From NCBI GenBank assembly GCA_026874595.1, contig CM049320.1:31470214-31534213 (forward strand): a stretch of DNA of 64,000 nt. Reading direction: 5' to 3'. Numbering within the stretch: the first letter of the stretch is position 1; the number at the start of each line of letters is the position of its first letter. The position numbers and the translations under genes were made by a program. Shown in pieces: positions 56,601 through 64,000 of this stretch. This DNA is from Sipunculus nudus (Eukaryota > Annelida > Sipuncula > Golfingiida > Sipunculidae). Under the pieces are notes generated by a model. The model saw only the letters and a list, made by a program, of their open reading frames with translations, had not been told where the DNA came from and ran no database searches.

Positions 56601-59600
56601 CGTCGGCTAATCAGTGTCGGTCTTTTTAGAACATAATTGTGCATTGTTCTGGGAAAAGGCTTATTCATCACATAAAATTACTTAAAGTAACAAGTGAACG
56701 AAACCTTGGAAACTTCTACAGATGTTGACAATTTGCAATATAGGGTACGTTTGTCTTTGAAGCGAACACTAATATAGAAATACGGTAGTTATGGCTTTTG
56801 TCATGTAGTAACTATTGATAAATATGTTGAGGGTCCGAAAGAAATTATAATATTAATAATTCTACAAACCAAACCACATAAAGTCAGTCTGCTTTAAGAC
56901 CTGATGAATATATAGTGAAATGATTAACAACATTATATTAATTGAAGTTTATGCTTGATTCGTATATAAATCGGTTAGCTAATATAAATTAAGAAATTTC
57001 TATGAAGTTATATTTATATGCCAATTATTTAAAGTAGTATTTTTTGTTTATATATTGGGTCACGGGAAAGGTGTGCTTATTAAACAATTTTCAGTTTGTA
57101 CTCCAGGTAGATTTCCTTCAGTATTGGATTTTATCCATTGAGTTTTGCTTCCGTGTTTTATTAGCCGGAAAATGCCGACATGGACGAAACCCCCTCTGGA
57201 AAATAAATGGTATTAAAATTGCAAATATAAAATAGATGCCTGACTTTACAAAACTGTCCAAAAGGTAAAAACGGGGGGGGGGGAGTAAACCCGCCCCTAC
57301 CCATAAATTCATAAATATTTTTTATCTTCTATTTACTACAACAGTGCAATAAATGCAACCTAAAAAGAAAATCTAGTAATGAAATTTAAGTATAACCAAG
57401 ACAAAGAAATTTCCATATGACCTGGTGTGATAAAATTCAATTTGCCAGTATTAACCAGCAAATGCTTGTATATGCCAGCATTTCACTTTTTGAGTATTTG
57501 CCTACATTTTGCATACCCAGTTTATTAGTGATGGGTCTCTTGTCTTGAGGTAGGTTTCCTTCAGTATTAGAATATCCATTGAGTTTTGCTTCCGTGTTTT
57601 ATCAGTGTTGGGTTTCTTGTCAGATTATATGTCGGCATTATGATAGGAAAAAGACTAATTCATCACATAAATCCGCATAAAGTAAGAAGTCAACGAAAAT
57701 GTGGTGACACATCTACCGATGTTGGCAATTTACAATACAAAATACGCTTCTCGCTAATGCACAACTTATCTAGAAATAATTTTAATTAGGGGGAGCATCA
57801 TAAAGTCATTGCTGAAAATAGGACAACGGATATGATGATATGATGAACAACCAAATACTTATATAGCCCGTTATAAAGTATTAAAATTGGTTTAATTTAT
57901 GTATGGTGAAATGAATTATTGATTATTCGTATTGTAATCGAGCAAAATTATATATTTATCAAGAAATCTCTACATTATTATATCCATATTCGTATGCCTA
58001 TAATTTAAAGGTTTATTTTGTTTATATTTTAGATCAAATGAAAAGTGTCCAAACTAAGAAGATTTCGGCTGGTAGTCAAGGTCAGGTTAATTTAATAACT
58101 GATTATCAACTGAGTTGGCTTTCCAACGGCCACAGGGGCCCACTTCTTGAAAAACAATCTTGTGAACCCACTGTAGGCCAAACCATTTGACCAACACCTG
58201 TCGTCTTGCTCATATGGCTCACACGCCCATAGATGAGGAACCCTATTTAGTTTGAGGTCACAGGTGCAAAGGTCAGGACCAGGGACATGCCCTCCTCATT
58301 TTTACACTGTGTAATACACCCATTCAAATTATGCCCCGTGCGAGAGGATGGTCCGCATTGCGATTACCTTGTTATTATATTATAATGCTGATTTTAATTG
58401 ATAGTAGCCTTGTTGATATTTTAGATCAGATGATAGGTGTTCTACCTATGAAAGTTGCAGCTGGCAGTCCAGGTTAGGATTCCTTCAAAAACCTTTGGAC
58501 ACTCAGTTGTTCTTTTTTTTACTTCTTAATTTTTTTTGTGGAGGTAAACGCCTCCATTTTTCATTTCTGACTTATCTAATTCTTAACTTGAGTATGTTCA
58601 TCTGCAGAGTTTCCATTTAGGTTTTGGACTACTTGACAGGGCGATAGCACTCGCTTCCTATCATTTTTATTTTTATATCCTGGTGTCACCCAGGCCCGGT
58701 GCCTACCGCACCTGGGGGTCCTGGGTGTGTGATCGTCCCTATTACTGGGTCATAACACCGAGGAACCCCCCAAAGACGCACTCGTATGTGAATGAAACAC
58801 GGCTGTGGGACACAGCCTTCCCATTAAGCCTGCAGAGCGCTCACCCTCGGTGGGGGGCCGACCGTGAACCGTGACCGACGCTCAGTTGTTCTTCATTGTT
58901 TATAGATGTCGGGCTTTATTTCAGAATATATAATACCGTAATTGACGCAATACAATCTTTTAAACAAATATTTGTACTAATACAAGTGCCCCTCTCTCGG
59001 TCTACCGAAATTAAGTTTCACTTTTGTCATAGTTTACAATCTGCTGATATTGACATTTTCGTTTTACATCACAGCATGATCAAGGGAAGCCAACGAGCCA
59101 AAATGGTGATTGTACAAACTTATGAAATTAATAATAATTTATCCAAACGATATATTTAGAGTATTTGGCATCTTAAGACAACATATTGCTAGCGCATGAT
59201 ATTTGAATAGCAAATACACCTACTGCTAATATAAAAAACATAGTTTGATCTAAGCTGGGGGCCATCTACTGCTAATCAAAGGATCAATCAATGTAAAAAT
59301 TTAATATCCCCAGAACTTGAGAACCTTTATGTGTGTAACGAACTTTCACAAACCTCAAAAGCCGTTCGAAGAAATACTCGAGCAAATTAGCAGGTTACTT
59401 TACACAATACGTTCGTCACGGCCGTGCTCATAAAGAGACAAAGAGTTCACTCAATAGGATCTGGGTATTTAATATGTGTATATAGATTTAAAGATAAAAT
59501 GATCGGGGAATTTTTCTTTCCCCTGGGTGAACTTCAAACAGGTCGGCTTCTAATTTTAGCATTCTGATTATTAACTATTTATATGCATTAAGATTGACCA

Positions 59601-60850
59601 TCGAAATTTTTGCGAGTATTTATATTTTTTTCAGTGAGGTCACGATGCTAAAATTGATATTTATTAAGGATTTGTTGACTAATGAGCTGGCGCCAATTTC
59701 TGTTATTTCCAGTGTATTAAAGCAACTTGATATATCCAGGGGCTGAAGCGTATTAGCCGTAACGGCCATCGACATTATCACTTACGCGTTAGCCAATTAT
59801 TTCCATCTGCTCAAACAACTTTGAGGCCGAAGGTTAAACGAAAGGATCAAGAGACAATTCATATTATTTATTCATATTTCAGAGGAACAATGCAGTTTAA
59901 CGTCCGTTGCCATTTGCTGAAAGGCTTACACTGTGTCAATGTGTCAAAACAAACAAACTTTTATGTGGCCTGTAAGTTGCTGGCAGGTGTAAACTCGTGT
60001 ACATTTATGACAACGGAATTCTTTCAATTAAATGCGGCAAAACTGTCATATTTTGACATAACACTCAGAACAAGTCAGCGAGTAGGCGTGGCCTATACGG
60101 CGCAATGTCCCTCAAACTAACGCACCGGCCAGAACACTGTTAGGTCCGTACGACAAAACGCTGAGATCCCTTTCACAGTACAGATGGTGTAGATATATTT
60201 ATGTCGGAAAGCGACCGTGTTAATAGTGAATACGGTATGGATGATTTCATCGTAACAATGGATTGTTGTCTTAGGAAATATCCTATCGTTTGACAATACT
60301 TATAGCCTTGGAAAAAAAAATTGATATAATTTCCCGCCATCAAAATCATCAAGCGAGATGGGGGAAATAGCAGAGACGGTAAATACTGCTAAAGAGGTGT
60401 TCATTACTTCATATACGGTAATCACAATTTGATGCTTATGATTTAAAGGTGCATTTTGCTTATTCTTTAGGTCAGATGAAAGGTGTGTTCCTGAAGAAGA
60501 TTTCGGCTGGTAGTTCAGGTTAGGTTCCATCAATAACTAAATGTCCAATAAGTTATGTTTCCCTGGTTATTTAATATGTAGTTTCGTGTCAGAATATATG
60601 GTGAATTCCGAATATAAGGCCAATTCAGCATATACATCAACACTAAGTTGCAAGTAGGCGAAACGAAACTCTAAAAAGATTATAATTGTATATGTTAACA
60701 CGTTTCTCGCTAATACATCGCTACCCTCAAATATTGTAATAGGGAGGATCATATAGTTTCCAGCAAAACAGGATAACGAGCAAAAAATCAAATAAAAAAT
60801 AAAAATCATAATATTTGAATCATTCTACCATAATTCCGTATAAAAATCCT

Positions 60851-60923
<73 letters not shown>

Positions 60924-62013
60924 TTAAGATGAAAATATCCCTATGCCTACAAATAAAATTAATTATGGCCTCTAGGTTATAAGATGCCCGGTGCATTTGA
61001 CTCCTTGTTCAAATAGAGGTTATTCATTACATATCAGACAATCACCTTCATCTTTCGATAAATAGGGCACAATGGTATCCTCTATATAGTCCATTTAATG
61101 TTTGTTTGTTACAGGAATCACCTGTGGTGAGATATGCAGCTATAACGGCAAAGCTAAACCGGGGAAGTATTACCCGTACTTAACAAAACGGGTGAACTGC
61201 CCAAATATTTTATCACGGATGGCGAACCCTCAGTCACATGTGGTATACCCACCACCAAAGTTTATTCCGAGTGCGACGTACGAGGAGTTCACGCAAAATG
61301 GGGAATGTCCTAACAGTACACAGTATATGATCGATTTTAAGCCGAAGTATAAAACTATTCAGGAAACTGTATCTCAGAAAAAAATAAATGACCTGGTCGA
61401 CAGAGACAGAAATGGAGAAAATATAAACACGTACAATGATTTTCATCTGTGTCATAATACGCTGCATCTATATAAGAGATATATAAGCGAGAGGCGGGGC
61501 CTTGTTATCGGAACCTTGCGACCTTGGCTTGAGGCCATGCTGCTCAATCTGTTCGCGAGTCACGTGACCACGTCAGAATATTATCAACTTTATCTGGATC
61601 ATCCGAAGTTGCGTTTGTATCATCCTACGGAGGTTGCCAAACGCTTTAAGTCAGGGCAACTGGAGCCGTTTGACTTTGCTGCGAGCTTCTCTTCCATTGA
61701 ACACAGTGGATTAGGCAGATACGGTGATCCATTGGATCCGTTTGGGGACCTGGAAGCAGTGGCCCAGGTGTGGTGCATGCTTAAACCAGAAGGAGTATTT
61801 TTCCTTGGACTTCCGATGAACAAACGAAACAACACTTGTTCTATTGTATGGAACGCTCACCGTCTCTATGGTTTCTCTCGGCTACAACACGTGACAGCAA
61901 ACTGGGAGGTATTGGACATTCGTCGAAACCGGGGAGAACATGCTATACTTGTGCTGCGTAAAGTAGATGACAAAAACGTAGAATTAAATATGACAACTTT
62001 AAGGACAATTTAG
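44543..62013 (+). CDS. Gene copy 3: multi-exon mini-exon repeat/DUF268 protein (most intact)
   Basis: Spliced model by inspection: anchor exon 44543-44627; mini-exons 44953-45000, 45435-45482, 46327-46377, 46916-46963, 47448-47492, 51889-51936, 52643-52690, 52868-52915, 54705-54752, 55802-55849, 56024-56071, 56510-56557, 58033-58080, 58425-58472 and 60471-60518; terminal exon 61115-62013. Every listed exon has AG/GT borders and preserves phase 1. The product would have about 28 anchor residues, about 240 repeat residues and 300 DUF268 residues. Six exon-like relics inside the array have lost a splice site, length or frame (48068, 49367, 49856/51399, 52119, 55126, 55690). It is the only copy with a fully open terminal exon. 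Transcript data would decide which mini-exons are used. Confidence 0.75.
44953..45000 (+). CDS. Mini-exon 2, copy 3
   Basis: 48 nt between ...atattttag and GTTGGG; encodes DPIKDLLSQKILVGRP. Confidence 0.7.
45435..45482 (+). CDS. Mini-exon 3, copy 3
   Basis: 48 nt between ...atgttttag and GTTAGG; encodes DQRKGVLPKKISAGSQ. Confidence 0.72.
45805..46210 (+). mobile_element. tRNA-derived SINE, older member (copy 3)
   Basis: Counterpart of 21434-21838 with the same A/B-box-like head and AT-rich tail. An open frame of 162 codons crosses it by chance. Confidence 0.66.
46327..46377 (+). CDS. Mini-exon 4, copy 3 (51-nt variant)
   Basis: 51 nt between ...ctgttttag and GTTAGT; encodes DQRKGLLQRKFSLESSP. 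The 17-codon length is shared with copy 2, so the extra codon is older than the unit 2/3 duplication. Confidence 0.66.
46916..46963 (+). CDS. Mini-exon 5, copy 3
   Basis: 48 nt between ...tatatcttag and GTAACG; encodes DDIKAVLHKKISVGSQ. Truncated in copy 2. Confidence 0.68.
47448..47492 (+). CDS. Mini-exon 6, copy 3 (45-nt variant)
   Basis: 45 nt between ...atacttcag and GTTTGG; encodes DQMKILPTKIPSGSG, identical at protein level to copy 2. Confidence 0.64.
48068..48115 (+). pseudogene. Mini-exon 7, copy 3 (acceptor lost)
   Basis: The acceptor reads ttttac instead of ttttag: a G to C change at 48067. The 48-nt body still encodes DQMQGVLPRKISVGRQ and the donor is GTTATG. Probably skipped, with no frame cost because the exon is symmetric. 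Confidence 0.68.
48369..48727 (+). mobile_element. tRNA-derived SINE, second member (copy 3)
   Basis: Counterpart of 24200-24560 with the same ends. The central TTCCTCGGTGTTACAACCC is closer to the SINE on the opposite strand at 31126. Confidence 0.68.
49367..49395 (+). pseudogene. Mini-exon 9, copy 3 (19-nt deletion)
   Basis: Acceptor ...attctag is intact, but the exon is 29 nt long and ends AAGAAG|GTTAGG. The 19 nt lost are bounded by AAG on both sides, so an apparently usable donor remains. Inclusion would leave phase 0 and break the frame, so it must be skipped for a full-length product. Confidence 0.7.
49856..51409 (+). pseudogene. Mini-exon 10 split by a LINE, copy 3
   Basis: Pieces 49856-49891 and 51399-51409 flank the LINE at 49892-51388, with the same target site aagatatcag as copy 2. 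The second piece is 1 nt shorter than in copy 2, so the restored exon would be 47 nt. Confidence 0.78.
49892..51388 (-). mobile_element. L1-like LINE fragment, copy 3, internally deleted
   Basis: Same insertion as in copy 2 (same exon, same AAGATATCAG target site at 49882-49891 and 51389-51398). About 0.8 kb between the direct and inverted arms is missing: ctccaaaaa from the direct arm is joined to ggttaaacg from the inverted arm, with GGTTA microhomology. The minus-strand frame 50697-51008 and the plus-strand inverted piece (KRFLSGPLQNGWRRIVNIQL, from about 51265) remain. Confidence 0.82.
51889..51936 (+). CDS. Type-B mini-exon B1, copy 3
   Basis: 48 nt between ...aaattttag and GTAAGG; encodes DKVISGQPTKTSVGSP. 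It belongs to a second repeat class (GQPxKTSVGSP) with a near-consensus GTAAGG donor and shorter introns. Absent from copy 2. Confidence 0.7.
52119..52166 (+). pseudogene. Dead type-A mini-exon, copy 3
   Basis: Acceptor tatttaag, then D-E-K-TGA: an in-frame stop at codon 4. The donor is AT instead of GT (gccaag|attaga). Two independent lesions. Confidence 0.66.
52643..52690 (+). CDS. Type-B mini-exon B2, copy 3
   Basis: 48 nt between ...gaattttag and GTAAGG; encodes DKVTGGQPTKPLVGSP. Lies 754 bp after B1, matching the A-B dimer period. Confidence 0.7.
52868..52915 (+). CDS. Type-A mini-exon, copy 3
   Basis: 48 nt between ...tatattcaag and GTTAGA; encodes DEKRGVIRKKISVLSK. Lies 749 bp after the dead type-A exon at 52119. 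Confidence 0.66.
53115..54429 (-). mobile_element. Decayed pogo/Tigger-like DNA transposon, private to copy 3
   Basis: Left end AAGTAGGGCGTCGTTTATCC and right end ...CGACATTCTACTG are imperfect inverted repeats (AGTAG..YGTCG), next to TA on the left. The minus strand at about 53606-53727 encodes a CENP-B/pogo-type N-terminal helix-turn-helix in two frames (FSVDDKLSILARLD, then DLAREFKVDRSMISDIY), split by a 1-nt shift. Copy 1 has an empty site near 2930. No DDE catalytic region survives, so it is inert. Confidence 0.72.
54705..54752 (+). CDS. Type-B mini-exon B3, copy 3
   Basis: 48 nt between ...aaatattag and GTAAGG; encodes DKETGGQPRKTLVGSP. Its distance from B2 is about 750 bp once the ~1.3-kb pogo-like insertion is subtracted. 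Confidence 0.7.
55126..55173 (+). pseudogene. Mini-exon 9-like, copy 3 (acceptor AA)
   Basis: The acceptor reads tactctaa where copy 2's mini-exon 9 has tattctag. The body is open (DEKKSVLRKKISVGSL) and the donor is GTTAGG. It duplicates the exon-9 region including its introns. Confidence 0.64.
55690..55721 (+). pseudogene. Truncated type-A mini-exon next to poly-G, copy 3
   Basis: Acceptor tattcaag, then 32 nt (DEKKGVLRKKK) running directly into GTGGGG and a poly-G tract to 55741. The 3' third is missing and the length is not a multiple of 3 in phase. Confidence 0.6.
55802..55849 (+). CDS. Type-B mini-exon B4, copy 3
   Basis: 48 nt between ...aaattttag and GTAAGG; encodes DTATRGKPSKTSVGSP. 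The most diverged type-B repeat. Confidence 0.68.
56024..56071 (+). CDS. Mini-exon 11, copy 3
   Basis: 48 nt between ...tatattcaag and GTTAGG; encodes DEKKAVQPEQISVGSQ, same peptide as copy 2. Confidence 0.67.
56510..56557 (+). CDS. Mini-exon 12, copy 3
   Basis: 48 nt between ...ttattttag and GTTAGG; encodes DKKKGVLREMISVGSQ (copy 2 has RGK here). Confidence 0.7.
57059..57106 (+). pseudogene. Dead mini-exon 13, copy 3
   Basis: Same lost acceptor (atattggg) as in copies 1 and 2. The body is open, the donor is GTAGAT and the first codons are changed (tcacgg). Confidence 0.57.
58033..58080 (+). CDS. Mini-exon 15, copy 3
   Basis: 48 nt between ...tatattttag and GTCAGG; encodes DQMKSVQTKKISAGSQ. 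Confidence 0.67.
58425..58472 (+). CDS. Mini-exon 16, copy 3
   Basis: 48 nt between ...gatattttag and GTTAGG; encodes DQMIGVLPMKVAAGSP, identical to copy 2. Confidence 0.67.
58515..58880 (-). mobile_element. tRNA-derived SINE, minus strand (copy 3)
   Basis: Same insertion as in copy 2; target duplications CTCAGTTGTTCTT at 58502-58514 and 58881-58893. Confidence 0.82.
60471..60518 (+). CDS. Mini-exon 17 (last repeat), copy 3
   Basis: 48 nt between ...attctttag and GTTAGG; encodes GQMKGVFLKKISAGSS, identical to copy 2. Confidence 0.7.
60853..60920. repeat. (TA)n microsatellite before DUF268 exon, copy 3
   Basis: About 68 bp, the longest of the three. Confidence 0.95.
61115..62013 (+). CDS. 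DUF268 (PF03269) domain terminal exon, copy 3 (intact)
   Basis: Acceptor ttgtttgttacag ends at 61114. Phase-1 entry gives 300 residues to TAG at 62011-62013. Residues 1-125 carry five Cys (4, 8, 29, 65, 113) and one N-S-T site at 67. The DUF268 core follows: LRPWLEA 135-141, T-S-E-Y 153-156, Y-H-P 169-171, SSIEHSGLGRYGDP 193-206, GDLEAVAQVW 211-220, LKPEG 223-227, NAHRLYG 247-253, ANWEVLD 262-268. The family is of unknown function and, as I recall, assigned to the SAM-methyltransferase fold; LKPGG would be the usual loop, and this copy has Glu at 226. The last ~30 residues differ from copies 1 and 2. Variant polyadenylation signal ATTAAA at 62243. Confidence 0.88.
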
Positions 62014-62242
62014 GGGTAGACCACATGATCAAATTATACGTCGTGAGTTATCGATGATATTCAGTATTCAAGATTCCATCCTGTTGGTTAAATAATCCCT
62101 AAAGTTAGTATCACCAGCGAGAGGATCACCTCTTTTAGAATGGAGATCATGTTAAATTTGTTTAAAAGATTGTTCATATTTGGTGTATTGAAGTGTGAAT
62201 AAGCTGTGATGTTTTATGCTTGTATAGACTGTTCATAAAAAA

Positions 62243-62248
62243 ATTAAA
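62243..62248 (+). promoter_or_regulatory. Candidate polyadenylation signal, copy 3
   Basis: ATTAAA about 230 bp after the copy 3 stop. No AATAAA is present nearby; the 3' flank is unrelated to copies 1 and 2. Confidence 0.3.
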
Positions 62249-63186
62249 TACACCGGTTTCTGGAAATAATAAGCTATACGTGACTATGTAATATTTATTT
62301 CTCGCACTGTTCGTTCTAATCTCTTTAATTCTGTGAATATGTAAAAAATTATGTTAAATAATATATGAAAAGAAAATTATAATTGAAGTAGGTTCTCTTT
62401 GTTTCTCTATAAAGGATGTAATTTGGTATACATGATCAAAACAAAAAAAAAAGAAAAGGCGCACAGAACATAGCAGGAGCTCTTGTCGCTAAAATGGACC
62501 CTGCTATCAGTTCCTTTTTTTTTTCTTTGTATATTTACTGATCACTGTATATAAGGCAGTTCAGACTACTAACCAACTACGTGTGACCCATTCCGCCTTC
62601 CAGGTTCAGGTAACAGCAGAGAAGATCTATAGTGATCGTATCAGCAGTTTTAGAGCTATCACCATGTATGATTGCACTTGCTTATATCGTACTTTCAGTA
62701 AAGACATATTAAAATTTCTAAAATATTGGTTTTGTTTAATTTTAGATAAGTTAAATTGTACTCATCGTATTAACGTAGGTCTATCCAAGTCATTTTCATT
62801 GAGAAGATGGAATGAGAAGTAGCACTGCTAGAAGGATTTGCATATTCATGATAATTATTGGTATTTCTAGAACGCAAGGGATTCCCAATATGATGCACGC
62901 AACAACTGTAAAGCCACAGATAGATCACACCGAATAAAAAATATAGACACAATTATGTCATGTATAAACGATTCCAGAAACCTGAACCATGACATAAAAT
63001 CTACAGGACTCCATAATCCAGTTTTTGTAAACTGTAGGTGGCATTCCTGAAACCAAAGCAATAGCAGTAAACATCAACATACTACCTTGACACTATAATA
63101 AACCGCTACCATAATACTCTAATACCATGAAACAGCGATGTTGAAAAATGGGTGAGCATTCTGGTAAGAATTTGTATTGGTTGATA

Positions 63187-63195
63187 CACACACAC

Positions 63196-63258
<63 letters not shown>
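63187..63258. repeat. (CA)n/(TA)n microsatellite
   Basis: Short CA run followed by about 60 bp of TA in the unique 3' flank. Confidence 0.95.
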
Positions 63259-63260
<2 letters not shown>

Positions 63261-64000
63261 TGATCTTAAACAAGAGCAAATACGAAGGGTAGGATAAAAG
63301 ATATATTCTGAATTTCAATTATAAAGAAGGGGGTCAAAAGAAGCTTAAGGCCCAATATATAAATGATGCATCGAAAATTAAATATAGAAAGAGAAATATT
63401 TTTGGCAAATCAAAGATTTTGTGGCTCTAAAATACAGTTTATTTACGTTCTGCGTTGTCTAACACTGCGTATGAATTGTATTTTCTTTATTATTCTTCAA
63501 AGAAAAATCACAGGAAATACGAACAGTGAATAAATATTGATAGAAGGGGAAAAATTCACAACAGCATTTTGTATTTTGTAGGTATAATATACGTTTTAGA
63601 TCTTTATAATATTGAAGGCAGTATTATTCCACACAAAGCAGGGGTTGAAAAGGGGACGTCTGTGTGATTGTACAATGCTTTGAGAACTATTATAACTGGA
63701 GCAAATGTTCATGACTTTGAATAACGATATAACAGTAACTATTGATACCTATAATAACACCTAAATTAATCTTTAAATCAGACATACAACAAAACATTCG
63801 TAGTTATTCGCCGTTTCAAAGAATTCTGTTCCCAAAGTTACGACATTGAAGAGAGCAAAAACACAAGCTACTTAAGGCAAAAACAAATCAAGAATTGCGG
63901 GTAAACATACTGACTAGATCTGTTACAGTAAATGAATGGACTTTTAGGTGTGGTTATAAAACAAGATGATTTATTTTCATTTTGCAAAGACAAATAAAAG

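Larger units (their letters stand above)
44628..61114 (+). repeat. Mini-exon/intron tandem array, copy 3 (expanded)
   Basis: 16.5 kb array. Besides the set shared with copy 2 it has an extra block at about 51880-55985 in which type-A and type-B exons alternate with a period near 750 bp. Interrupted by the LINE, by SINEs at about 45805, 48369 and 58515, and by a pogo-like insertion at 53115. Confidence 0.82.
43218..61905 (+). repeat. Tandem gene-scale duplication, unit 3 (ends inside last exon)
   Basis: Matches unit 2 from about 43218 through the gene to about 61905, where similarity drops sharply within the terminal exon. The last ~110 coding bases are only distantly related to units 1 and 2, and everything after the stop codon is different. 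The right-hand duplication or conversion boundary therefore lies inside the DUF268 exon. Relative to unit 2 it carries about 4 kb of extra mini-exon array (about 51880-55985). Confidence 0.88.
62014..64000. other. Unique 3' flank of gene copy 3
   Basis: Not homologous to the spacer after copies 1 and 2. Probably 3' UTR up to about 62270. A fold-back of A-rich and T-rich arms with ATAGCAGG/CCTGCTAT inside lies at 62443-62528, and a CA/TA microsatellite at 63187-63258. No exon recognised. Confidence 0.5.

Noticed and set aside
1-64000. CRISPR array or prokaryotic operon
   Set aside because: The regularly spaced repeats are 48-nt coding exons with splice signals, separated by long, mutually homologous introns. 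There is no repeat-spacer pattern and no prokaryotic gene density.

Overview
This is eukaryotic, intron-bearing, AT-rich DNA. I infer a lophotrochozoan animal, most likely a bivalve mollusc. The reasons are tRNA-derived SINEs, an insertion headed by AGCTCAGCTGA plus GTCCGTC repeats of a kind I associate with bivalve genomes, a hAT MITE, an L1-like LINE and a pogo-like relic. There are no operons, no rRNA and no free-standing tRNA genes.

The window is built almost entirely from one gene locus repeated head to tail three times on the + strand: unit 1 (about 1-18872), unit 2 (about 18873-43217) and unit 3 (about 43218 to about 61905, inside its last exon). Each gene has the same plan. A short first exon encodes a hydrophobic N-terminal anchor or signal (M-A-F-[LR]-F-R-I-A-V...). 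Next comes a long array of tiny exons, almost all exactly 48 nt, each encoding one 16-residue repeat with consensus DQMKGVLPKKISVGSQ. Last comes one ~850-900 nt terminal exon encoding a DUF268-type (PF03269) domain of unknown function, with the signature SSIEHSGLGRYGDP. Every mini-exon lies between phase-1 introns and the introns are themselves copies of one another, so the array arose by tandem duplication of an exon+intron unit of roughly 0.5-0.9 kb. Any subset of exons could be skipped without breaking frame.

Unit 1 is a pseudogene: the first-exon donor is GT to GG, most mini-exons are deleted or dead, and the last exon has a frameshift. Unit 2 keeps 11 mini-exons that look spliceable (12 counting the first 17-residue variant as part of the set listed below) and has a late frameshift that swaps the C-terminus. 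Unit 3 is the best candidate for an active gene: 15 mini-exons with both splice sites, an extra A-B higher-order exon array, and an open terminal exon of 300 residues with its own 3' end. Unit 3 also has a Gly to Glu change in the LKPGG motif.

Between the genes lie about 11.3 kb (unit 1) and 8.7 kb (unit 2) of homologous non-coding sequence. These hold a hAT-like MITE with a perfect 8-bp target duplication, a second inverted-repeat MITE, a GC-rich block and, in unit 1 only, a 2.55-kb insertion. The introns hold several SINEs, an L1-like LINE that landed inside a mini-exon with a twin-priming inversion, and in unit 3 a decayed pogo-like transposon. After 62014 the sequence is unique to the window and I see no gene there. 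The likely product is a secretory-pathway (type II membrane or secreted) protein with a repetitive, splice-variable stem joined to a methyltransferase-like lumenal domain; localisation, activity and splicing are inference.
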